A stretch of DNA of 5,299 nt, taken from assembly GCA_003695005.1 (NCBI GenBank), contig RFJE01000077.1, positions 1 to 5,299 on the forward strand, given 5' to 3'. The notes under the pieces were generated by a model. It was not told where the DNA came from, made no database searches, and was given only the letters and a program-made list of their open reading frames with translations. The position numbers and the translations under genes are program-made. The DNA is from Candidatus Hydrogenedentota bacterium (lineage in GTDB: Bacteria > Spirochaetota > Leptospiria > Turneriellales > J094). Below, one piece after another: positions 1 through 5,299 of this stretch (its first letter is position 1; each line of letters opens with the position of its first letter).

Positions 1-24
1 CCCGTATGTTAAGTGCAATCTCAT
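1..24 (-). CDS. Possible 5' end of a downstream gene (partial)
   Basis: On the minus strand an ATG at 24-22 follows the aminotransferase TAA stop (27-25) directly, and reads M-R-L-H-L-T-Y-G to the window edge. A GAAAG stretch lies about 8 nt upstream of the ATG, inside the end of argD, and could serve as a weak ribosome-binding site. This layout is typical of translationally coupled genes, so a co-transcribed gene may begin here. Only eight codons are visible, so no family can be named and the start may be accidental. Confidence 0.3.
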
Positions 25-1311
25 TTATATATCTTTCAATAAATGATGTATTTTTTCAACAGCTCTATCAATGGTTGTTTTCCTTACAACCAGCGGTGGT
101 GCCAGTCTTAAAATATTCTCCCCTGCTCGGCCAATCACTAAACCATGTTTTAAAGCTTCTTTTACAAGCGGTCTTGCCTGTACTTTTTTAGGAAGCACAA
201 TCCCAATTAAGAGACCAACACCTCGAACTTCTGTAATTGCTTTAACCGGTAAATTTTTTAATTTTTCTATTAAATACTGCCCCATTTTTTCTGCATTTTC
301 CAAAAGTTTATGAGATTCAATTGAACGCAAAACTTCATAGCCCACAGCACAAGCTAAATGGTTTCCTCCAAATGTACTACCATGCATTCCTGCCTTTAGT
401 ACATCTGTAAATTCCTCCGCAATAATCGCTGCTCCAATAGGAAAACCGCCTCCTAATCCTTTCGCCACTGTTAAAATATCCGGCCTTATCGGAAAATGCT
501 GATACGCAAAATACTTTCCTGTTCTTCCAATCCCTGTTTGCACTTCATCGAGTACAAGCAATGCTTTGTAGTCTTCGGCTAATTCCCGAGCCGCTTCTAA
601 AAAGTCTGCCTGCAAAGGTACGACTCCCCCCTCTCCTTGGATAGGCTCCATAATGATGCCACAGACGGTTTCATCAAAAGCAGCGACTAAAGAATCAATA
701 TCATTCGCAGGCACGTATTCGATATTATCTAGTAGTGGACCAAAGCCAGAGTGAATTTTCTCCTGCCCGGTCATGCTCATGCTAGCAGTACTCCGGCCAT
801 GAAAACTTTTATCTAAAGCAATAATTTTTACTTTTGCTGGATTTTGGGAAACTCCATAAGCACGCATGGCTTTAAATGCCGCTTCATTTGCTTCTGTACC
901 TGAATTACAAAAAAATACTTTCCCTGGAAAAGTAACTTCAATCAAAGCACGGGCTAAAAGAGCTTGCTGCTCATTGTAAAATAAATTCGAAGTATGCCAA
1001 AGTAAATCGGCTTGCCTGTTTAATGCCTCAATTAAATCGGCATTTGCATGGCCTAATGCTGTAACGGCAATACCACTTAAAAAATCAATATACTCTTTGC
1101 CTTCCGTATCATACAGAAACTCTCCCGACCCATAGCGAAAAGCTACGGGCATACGGTTATATGTATTTAAAACATACTTTTTATCCAGCTTTTCAATTTC
1201 CTCAAAAGAAAGAAAGGAACCCGGCGTGTACGAAATTTCCTGCTTTGCCGGCTTTTCCTGTTTCGACTTGTTTATGTAGTCAGCCTGTTCTATATACATA
1301 TCTTTGTCCAT
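25..1311 (-). CDS. argD: Acetylornithine/ornithine-type aminotransferase, class III, PLP-dependent
   Basis: This is a cytoplasmic fold-type I PLP enzyme of 428 residues. The best match by eye is N-acetylornithine aminotransferase, which exchanges the amino group between N-acetylornithine and 2-oxoglutarate in arginine synthesis. Family landmarks appear in order: FLSGIAVTALGH (77-88), FFCNSGTEANEAA (133-145, phosphate-binding turn), SFHGRS (169-174), EPIQGEGGV (222-230), LDEVQTGIGRTGK (254-266, with the PLP-ring Asp255), TVAKGLGGGFPIG (281-293, with the Schiff-base Lys284), HGSTFGGNHLA (310-320) and GRAGENILRLAPPL (394-407). All expected catalytic residues are present and the gene is intact. 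About 35-40 polar, lysine-rich residues precede the family core (KLDKKYVLNTYNRMP), so the protein is slightly long. The start is uncertain: ATG 1311 has no good ribosome-binding site, while Met5 (ATG 1299) has GGA 7 nt upstream. Ornithine or 4-aminobutyrate/putrescine aminotransferase are the alternatives; the HGRS and GSTFGGN motifs favour the ArgD/RocD branch. Confidence 0.9.
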   Translation of the reverse strand: MDKDMYIEQADYINKSKQEKPAKQEISYTPGSFLSFEEIEKLDKKYVLNTYNRMPVAFRYGSGEFLYDTEGKEYIDFLSGIAVTALGHANADLIEALNRQADLLWHTSNLFYNEQQALLARALIEVTFPGKVFFCNSGTEANEAAFKAMRAYGVSQNPAKVKIIALDKSFHGRSTASMSMTGQEKIHSGFGPLLDNIEYVPANDIDSLVAAFDETVCGIIMEPIQGEGGVVPLQADFLEAARELAEDYKALLVLDEVQTGIGRTGKYFAYQHFPIRPDILTVAKGLGGGFPIGAAIIAEEFTDVLKAGMHGSTFGGNHLACAVGYEVLRSIESHKLLENAEKMGQYLIEKLKNLPVKAITEVRGVGLLIGIVLPKKVQARPLVKEALKHGLVIGRAGENILRLAPPLVVRKTTIDRAVEKIHHLLKDI

Positions 1312-1355
1312 AGTTTAAGGACAATCGAGTAAAAGAAAGAGCGTGCAAAGTAGAA

Positions 1356-1398
1356 TTTCATTTAGCGATACGGCGAAATGCCGTATCGCTAAATGAAA
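1356..1398. repeat. Perfect 19-bp inverted repeat with 5-nt loop
   Basis: Arms 1356-1374 and 1380-1398 are exact reverse complements, with the loop GAAAT at 1375-1379. The core of each arm is GCGATACGGC / GCCGTATCGC. It lies 45 bp upstream of the argD start, in the divergent intergenic region. On neither strand is the stem followed by a clean T-run, so it is not a standard intrinsic terminator. It could be a dispersed palindromic element, a protein-binding site, or a leader hairpin in the argD mRNA. Confidence 0.9.
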
Positions 1399-1417
1399 AA
1401 CAGGTCAAAAAGACCTG
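1396..1417 (-). terminator. Candidate intrinsic terminator, minus strand
   Basis: Read on the minus strand, CAGGTC-TTTTT-GACCTG (1417-1401) forms a 6-bp hairpin with a 5-nt loop, and five T residues follow at once (1400-1396). That is the layout of a rho-independent terminator, although the stem is short. The same nucleotides form the 3' arm of the larger fold-back at 1403-1502, which would bring its own long stem to within 2 nt of the T-run. It would stop minus-strand transcription before argD, so it may block antisense read-out of the MBL gene region or act in an argD leader. Confidence 0.4.
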
Positions 1418-1502
1418 CTCGTGCTCAAACAGTCCTCCCCCTCACCTTTTTCGTAGAAAAAGGTGAGGGGTGCGGAACTGCGCCGAGCAGGCCTTTTCGA
1501 CC
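1403..1502. repeat. 100-nt imperfect fold-back (nested inverted repeats)
   Basis: The outer arms 1403-1421 and 1484-1502 match at 17 of 19 positions as reverse complements. The two mismatches (1407/1498 and 1413/1492) are A-C on the plus strand but become G-U wobbles in minus-strand RNA, so the whole stem pairs there. A middle stem joins 1430-1435 to 1474-1480 with one bulged A (1476). The inner stem 1438-1452/1456-1470 is perfect. The right half is visibly more GC-rich than the flanking genes. No target-site duplication is seen at the ends. Possible identities are a MITE/REP-like dispersed element or a structured RNA leader. Confidence 0.75.
1438..1470. repeat. Perfect 15-bp hairpin at apex of the fold-back
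   Basis: Arms 1438-1452 and 1456-1470 are exact reverse complements with the 3-nt loop GTA (1453-1455). The arm is CCCCTCACC followed by five T and C. No T-run follows on either strand, so on its own it is not a terminator. An in-frame GTG at 1463, the upstream limit of the MBL reading frame, is buried in the right arm. Confidence 0.9.
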
Positions 1503-1547
1503 GGCACCGAGAAATACTGAATTTCAGTTGTCAGGTTAGAAGTGCCG
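1502..1547. promoter_or_regulatory. Nested dyad upstream of the MBL gene, possible operator
   Basis: CGGCAC at 1502-1507 is matched by its complement GTGCCG at 1542-1547. Between them sits a 13-bp palindrome, ACTGAA-T-TTCAGT (1516-1528), which overlaps the first base of a -35-like TTGTCA. The position suits a regulator-binding site for the MBL gene. Short dyads also occur by chance in AT-rich DNA, so this is suggestive only. Confidence 0.3.
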
Positions 1548-1556
1548 ATATATATG
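1528..1556 (+). promoter_or_regulatory. Candidate sigma70-type promoter for the MBL gene
   Basis: TTGTCA (1528-1533) resembles a -35 box. It is followed by either TATATA (1549-1554, 15-bp spacer) or TATATG (1551-1556, 17-bp spacer) as a -10 box. Transcription would then begin near 1561-1564, almost on the ATG at 1562. That would give a nearly leaderless message, or a leader of about 30 nt if translation starts at ATG 1592. The box matches are moderate. Confidence 0.35.
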
Positions 1557-1561
1557 GAAGC

Positions 1562-3724
1562 ATGACAGGTCAAACGCAGACAAAACCCGTTATGGAAACT
1601 TTACCTCGTGGTGGTTACCTTGTACGTACCTCCGCGGGAAATATCCAATTTGGAGCTCCGCCGGAAACCATTAAAGATACCATGGTTACTGAAGAAAGTG
1701 TCCCACAAATTTTTGTGCTCCCGGGGCAAATGTTTTCTGTGGAAAAGGGAATTGCTGTAGCCGAGCTTGAATTTCCGATTTATTTTAATCATTTTTTATG
1801 CCAAAAGAAAACCCTGATTATTGGCACAATAGAACAAGAAAGACGATTAAGGCAGGTCTTGCAAGAGTCTGTTTTTGGACCAGAAACCATCAATCTAGAA
1901 AGTGAATTTTTAAATGGGAAAAAGAATCCGGAGTTTCCCGATATGAAAGCTGAAATGAATTATTTCCGGGGTAATAGGCAATTAGAAGATTTAGTTCAAT
2001 TTGGCAATTTTAAGAACAATGTTTACCAACTTGAAAATGTAGAAATTAAGCGCAATCCAGGTAGAAATTTTGAAGTCAAAGATCATGGAAAAAAAATAGC
2101 TACCATCCCATGGGAAATTGAATTTCACATTAAGTATGATATTGGATCTCGTTTAGCAGAGCCATATGATCCACCGGAATTTGGAATTACCTGTTTAGGG
2201 CCTTCGCACGGTTTTGACCCAAACGACAATACTTCCGGCTTTATTTTATGGGTCAATCATCGCGGGATTATGATTGATCCGCCGGTTAATTCAACCGAAT
2301 GGTTACGCGAGTCCAATGTAAATCCTAAACTCATCAGCAGTGTAATCTTAACTCACTGCCATGCCGACCACGATGCAGGCACGTTTCAGAAAATTTTAGA
2401 AGAGTCGCAAATCCAAATTTACACCACAGAACCAGTCATGGACTCTTGTATTCGCAAATACATGGCATTAACAGGCCTTCCCCGCCAACAACTTTACTCC
2501 CTTTTTGAATTTCAACCCGTAACCGTAGGAAAGCCTATGTTTATTGAAGGTGCTGAATTTATTTTCCACTATGCACTTCACTCGATTCCTTCGCTTGGCT
2601 TTCGCATGCATTACTTAAACCAATCTTTCTTTTATACTTCCGACCATTTAAATCATCCAGAGTCCATTGATAAAATGTATAAAGAAGGTGTTTTCCCGGA
2701 AGGACGATATCGCTTTTTAAAGAATTTTCCATGGCATTACAAAAACATTTATCACGAAGCCGGAATTCCTCCCCTACATACACCGGTCTCTTATTTAGCC
2801 TCGTTGCCTGAAGACGTGCAAAAACGAATTACAGTGTATCATATTGCAAAAAAAGATTTTCCTAAAGATAGTCATTTATCTCTTGCAAAATTTGGAATTG
2901 AAAACACCAATTATCCCAAAATTGAGCATCCTCCTTATGCCGAAGCCATCCGCATTTTAGATGTAATGAATCATGTAGATTTGTTTGCAGAAATGAGTGC
3001 CATTAAAGCCAAAGAGTTTTTAACCATTGTTCGAGAAGAAGAATTTAAACGCGGAGAAAAAATTATCACCAAAGGAACGCCCGGGGATAAATTTTATATT
3101 ATTGTTTCGGGAAATGTAGTGGTAGAAGGTCTCGATAACAATTTTAAAAAGACATATGGAATGTATGAATATTTTGGCGAAGCCTCGATTGTAACGGGTC
3201 AATTGCGCAGCGCGGATGTGGTAGCGGAAACCGATGTCATTGCCTTGACCATGGAAAAAAATGCATTCTTAAATTTTATTGAAGGTACTCCGTTGCAGCA
3301 ATACTTAAAGCAATTAGCAGAAGTTCGATCATCGCAAACATGGGATTTACTATCCATGTCTCCTGTGTTTCATGCCATGACTTCTCATCAAAAAACACAG
3401 TTAGAAGCTATTATGCATAAGGTACAACTTCCAGCTAAAACAAAGATTATGGATGCCAAAAAGCCACACTTAAAAGCATATATTGTGGTTGATTCCGAAG
3501 TAAAACTTTTGCGCGAAAATAAAGTTTTAAAAAAACTCCAGAAAGGGGATTTTGTCTGTGATGTTTTTTCTCTGCAAAAAAAAGCCCCTCCCCCTTTTGA
3601 TGCCATTACGACACATGATGGTGTTTTTTATGAAATTGAATCGGAAGATTTAACTCGCTTTATCCAAAATAATCCCGGAATTTACATGCGCCTGATGCGC
3701 GCTCATGAAGATATTACTAACTAA
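1562..3724 (+). CDS. MBL-fold hydrolase fused to two cyclic-nucleotide-binding domains
   Basis: This is a 720-residue soluble protein with no signal peptide or membrane segment. Residues 1-205 form a domain I cannot place; it carries GGYLVRTSAGNIQFG (17-31) and VAELEFPIYF (66-75). Residues 206-430 are a metallo-beta-lactamase fold. It has THCHADHDAG (264-273: His265, His267, Asp269, His270), His340, Asp361 in YTSDH and His406 in LHTP, so a full two-metal site is present. Residues 473-585 are a cyclic-nucleotide-binding domain whose phosphate cassette is intact (FGE 538-540, Arg549). Residues 594-715 look like a second such domain that has lost the cassette Glu and Arg. I infer a hydrolase, perhaps a phosphodiesterase or nuclease, gated by cAMP or cGMP; the substrate is unknown. 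The frame stays open upstream to a GTG at 1463, but that codon lies in a hairpin and adds 33 repeat-derived residues. GGAAG lies only 1 nt before ATG 1562; Met11 (ATG 1592) is an alternative start. Confidence 0.9.
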   Translation: MTGQTQTKPVMETLPRGGYLVRTSAGNIQFGAPPETIKDTMVTEESVPQIFVLPGQMFSVEKGIAVAELEFPIYFNHFLCQKKTLIIGTIEQERRLRQVLQESVFGPETINLESEFLNGKKNPEFPDMKAEMNYFRGNRQLEDLVQFGNFKNNVYQLENVEIKRNPGRNFEVKDHGKKIATIPWEIEFHIKYDIGSRLAEPYDPPEFGITCLGPSHGFDPNDNTSGFILWVNHRGIMIDPPVNSTEWLRESNVNPKLISSVILTHCHADHDAGTFQKILEESQIQIYTTEPVMDSCIRKYMALTGLPRQQLYSLFEFQPVTVGKPMFIEGAEFIFHYALHSIPSLGFRMHYLNQSFFYTSDHLNHPESIDKMYKEGVFPEGRYRFLKNFPWHYKNIYHEAGIPPLHTPVSYLASLPEDVQKRITVYHIAKKDFPKDSHLSLAKFGIENTNYPKIEHPPYAEAIRILDVMNHVDLFAEMSAIKAKEFLTIVREEEFKRGEKIITKGTPGDKFYIIVSGNVVVEGLDNNFKKTYGMYEYFGEASIVTGQLRSADVVAETDVIALTMEKNAFLNFIEGTPLQQYLKQLAEVRSSQTWDLLSMSPVFHAMTSHQKTQLEAIMHKVQLPAKTKIMDAKKPHLKAYIVVDSEVKLLRENKVLKKLQKGDFVCDVFSLQKKAPPPFDAITTHDGVFYEIESEDLTRFIQNNPGIYMRLMRAHEDITN

Positions 3725-3729
3725 TAAAA

Positions 3730-4485
3730 TCATTTTTCCATAACGGTTTTTACAACGATCCATGTTTTTTTTAAAAGGGGAACAACACTTTCGCCTTCTC
3801 CTTTATCCGGCAATTGTGAAACCTGTATAATGGCAGAGGTAAAATTTTCCGTATGCCAAAAAGCGGGTCTAGCTAATGTAGGCAAGTCTCTTTTATCCGG
3901 GTACGGCCATGGACTCATATAGTAGTAAGGATGAGAATAATGCTCATCTCCGGGGGAAAAGCCAATTCCAACTCCTTTTGTTTCCGAAAAAGGATGATAG
4001 TATGCCATATCAAAATGGTGCGGCCATACCTGAATTTTATTAGCCTTCACAAAGCCAAGTTGCGATAAATTTCTTTTAGCATAAGCAAAAAGTTGTGTAA
4101 GTTTCGTGCGATCTTCCTGTAAATGATTTGAAAATGGTTCACCATGTTGAATTTTATACTCCGGAAATTCAGGATACTGTGGCCACTGCAAACTTTCCTC
4201 GGAAAAAAAAGTTTGCATTTCTTTTATCACTTCATTCCATGTCTTTCCGCCGAGAAAAATTTCTCTTTCTTGAGTACTCTTTTCCAACGTGATTTTATGA
4301 GTTACCGGATAGTATTTTACTTTGCCGTGTGGGCTATCTTTTGTTTCGAAGCAAAGTTCTTCTTCCTGAAAAAGCATGGCTTTATGAGATTCATCGGGCA
4401 TAGCTTTAATTTTTACTCTCGCAAATGCGGCTAAAAATTGTACCGCATAGTGCATTTCCAATCTAGCAGCTACTTCGAAATCCAT
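3730..4485 (-). CDS. Conserved protein of unknown function (WPHHFD / SPGDE motif family)
   Basis: This 251-residue soluble protein has no signal peptide or membrane helix. Its C-terminal half holds motifs that look strongly conserved: WPHHFDMA (154-161), GVGIGFSPGDEHY (171-183), HPYYYMSPWPYP (185-196) and FWHTENF (209-215). I recall similar WPHHFD...GxSPGDE...Y(W/Y)Y...PWPYP...WHT proteins in many bacteria, all annotated as hypothetical, with perhaps a distant likeness to DUF5996; this is memory, not a search. The clustered His156, His157, Asp159, Asp180, Glu181, His182 and His211 could bind a metal or form an active site, which is inference. It lies 40 bp after the glutamate synthase-like gene on the same strand and may be co-transcribed with it. 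It ends 5 bp from the convergent MBL gene. The ATG at 4485 is preceded by an AAGAAAGAAAGAAG purine run about 13 nt away, so the start is only fair; Met11 is the alternative. Confidence 0.8.
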   Translation of the reverse strand: MDFEVAARLEMHYAVQFLAAFARVKIKAMPDESHKAMLFQEEELCFETKDSPHGKVKYYPVTHKITLEKSTQEREIFLGGKTWNEVIKEMQTFFSEESLQWPQYPEFPEYKIQHGEPFSNHLQEDRTKLTQLFAYAKRNLSQLGFVKANKIQVWPHHFDMAYYHPFSETKGVGIGFSPGDEHYSHPYYYMSPWPYPDKRDLPTLARPAFWHTENFTSAIIQVSQLPDKGEGESVVPLLKKTWIVVKTVMEK

Positions 4486-4525
4486 ATTGCTTTAGTGGCT
4501 TCTTTCTTTCTTATGTCACAAAAAT

Positions 4526-5299
4526 TTAAACCCCGGCATACTCAATACCGGTCAGATCTGCCATTTCCTTTTTCCAAGTAATTAAATCAGAAATATGAAA
4601 ATCGGATAAGCGCTTATGCCCGCATGCTCGGGCTAAAACTTTCATGAGTTCTGTACTAGCCAATAAAAAAGTTGCTAACCGTTGCGCAGATTTCTCTACT
4701 TGTAAGCGGCTGCGCAATTTCTTGTCCTGCGTGGCAATTCCCACAGGACAGCGATTGGTATGACAAGCTCTCATGCCTAAACAGCCAATTGCCTGCAAAG
4801 CAGCATTCGAAATCGCAATACCATCTGCTCCTAAACAAAGGGCTTTTACAAAATCCTCGGGCAATCGTAATCCACCGGTAATCACAAGAGTGACTTCCGG
4901 TGCAATGTGATTTAAAATTTTGCGTGCTTTTGCTAGAGCAGGAATTGTTGGAATCGAAATATTATCTCTAAAAATGGTTGGCGCTGCTCCGGTGCCTCCT
5001 CCACGACCATCTAAAATAATATAATCCGCAGAAGCCTCCACAGCAAATTGTATAGTTTCTTCTAAACGATTTGCAGAAATTTTAAAGCCAATTGGAATAC
5101 CTCCTGTGAATTCGCGCACCTTATCCGCAAACTTTTTAAAATCCTGCGGTGTGTTTAAGTCCTCAAAAGTTGGGGGCGAAATAGCGGGCTCTCCCTCAGG
5201 AATTCCCCGAATTTGTGATATTTTCCCATGATTTTTTTCTCCGGGAAGATGGCCACCTGTACCTGTTTTTGCTCCTTGGCCAGCTTTAAAATGAAAAGC
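4526..5299 (-). CDS. FMN-binding glutamate synthase-family protein, C-terminal part (5' end outside window)
   Basis: The frame is open to the right edge, giving 257 residues of the C-terminal part; no start codon is in the window. It matches the FMN/2-oxoglutarate TIM-barrel domain of glutamate synthase. Visible motifs are GQGAKTGTGGHLPG (7-20 of the fragment), SPPTFEDL (41-48), GFKISA (71-76, with Lys73), DGRGGGTGAAP (97-107), TGGLRLPEDF (141-150) and ADGIAIS (158-164). The cysteine set C173-x5-C179-x4-C184 in a CHTNRCPVGIATQ context is the family's 3Fe-4S site. The protein ends about 70 residues after the cluster, so it lacks the C-terminal GXGXG beta-helix domain of full GltB. It is therefore of the stand-alone type (archaeal or YerD-like, usually about 500 residues), and roughly half is seen here. 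The electron donor and any ammonia-supplying partner are not in the window. A GTG at 5119-5117 lies inside the conserved domain and is not the true start. Confidence 0.9.
   Translation of the reverse strand, partial: AFHFKAGQGAKTGTGGHLPGEKNHGKISQIRGIPEGEPAISPPTFEDLNTPQDFKKFADKVREFTGGIPIGFKISANRLEETIQFAVEASADYIILDGRGGGTGAAPTIFRDNISIPTIPALAKARKILNHIAPEVTLVITGGLRLPEDFVKALCLGADGIAISNAALQAIGCLGMRACHTNRCPVGIATQDKKLRSRLQVEKSAQRLATFLLASTELMKVLARACGHKRLSDFHISDLITWKKEMADLTGIEYAGV

Noticed and set aside
1356..1398. 19-bp perfect hairpin as a standard rho-independent terminator
   Set aside because: The stem is not GC-rich at the base and no T-run follows on either strand; the plus-strand side is followed by A residues. 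It is kept as an inverted repeat only.
1463..1561. Upstream GTG start for the MBL gene, adding 33 residues
   Set aside because: The GTG lies in the arm of a perfect 15-bp hairpin. The added residues are translated from the inverted-repeat region (Arg-rich, no family likeness), and ATG 1562 or 1592 fits better.
3576..3583. A8 run in the MBL gene (also T8/A8 runs at 3765-3772 and 4203-4210 in the minus-strand gene) as phase-variation sites
   Set aside because: Runs of eight are expected by chance in this AT-rich DNA, often at Lys-Lys or Phe-Phe codons, and all frames are intact. Nothing suggests switching.
4144..4434. Open frame on the plus strand opposite the 251-residue gene
   Set aside because: It is an antisense shadow rich in Phe/Lys runs, with no recognisable motif, and the opposite strand carries a convincing conserved protein.
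4511..4521. TGTGACATAAG (minus strand) as a CRP-like site between the FMN gene and the 251-residue gene
   Set aside because: Only one half-site is present; the matching TCACA at the right spacing is missing, and the place is inside a likely operon.
4656..4881. Short open frames overlapping the FMN-binding gene on both strands
   Set aside because: They overlap a strongly conserved coding region in other frames and show no protein-like motif.
1..5299. CRISPR arrays, tRNA or rRNA genes, insertion sequences, origins
   Set aside because: No spaced direct repeats, cloverleaf-like segment, transposase frame or origin-like iterons were seen. The palindromes at 1356-1502 lack a transposase and target-site duplications.

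Overview
This is a compact, low-GC bacterial window (roughly 40% G+C by eye) with four clear protein genes and one structured intergenic region. From left to right it holds: the possible first codons of a gene on the minus strand (1-24); an acetylornithine/ornithine-type class III aminotransferase on the minus strand (argD, 25-1311); a 250-bp divergent intergenic region full of perfect and imperfect inverted repeats (1312-1561); a large plus-strand gene fusing a metallo-beta-lactamase (MBL) fold hydrolase to one intact and one degraded cyclic-nucleotide-binding domain (1562-3724); a minus-strand gene of an uncharacterised conserved family (3730-4485), tail to tail with the MBL gene and only 5 bp away; and the C-terminal 257 residues of a stand-alone FMN-binding glutamate synthase-like protein on the minus strand (4526-5299), which runs off the right edge.

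No 16S rRNA or other clade marker is present, so the organism cannot be fixed. Low GC, mostly monocistronic genes on alternating strands, weak ribosome-binding sites, and an MBL/cyclic-nucleotide-binding fusion of a kind I associate with spirochaetes of the Leptospira group (and some deltaproteobacteria) make a Leptospirales-like spirochaete my best guess. That guess is low-confidence inference.

Two of the genes concern nitrogen and amino-acid metabolism: argD in arginine biosynthesis, and the glutamate synthase-like flavoprotein, possibly linked to glutamate. They lie apart and are not an operon. The glutamate synthase-like gene and the 251-residue gene share a strand with a 40-bp gap and could be co-transcribed. 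The MBL gene stands alone. Its architecture suggests a soluble metal-dependent hydrolase switched by cAMP or cGMP, and it is the most interesting protein here.

The most unusual DNA is at 1356-1502: a perfect 19-bp hairpin next to a 100-nt fold-back whose outer stem pairs fully only in the minus-strand RNA (two G-U wobbles replace mismatches). That fold-back competes with a small hairpin followed by five T on the minus strand. It could be a dispersed palindromic repeat, a terminator, or an attenuator-like leader of argD; the sequence alone does not decide.
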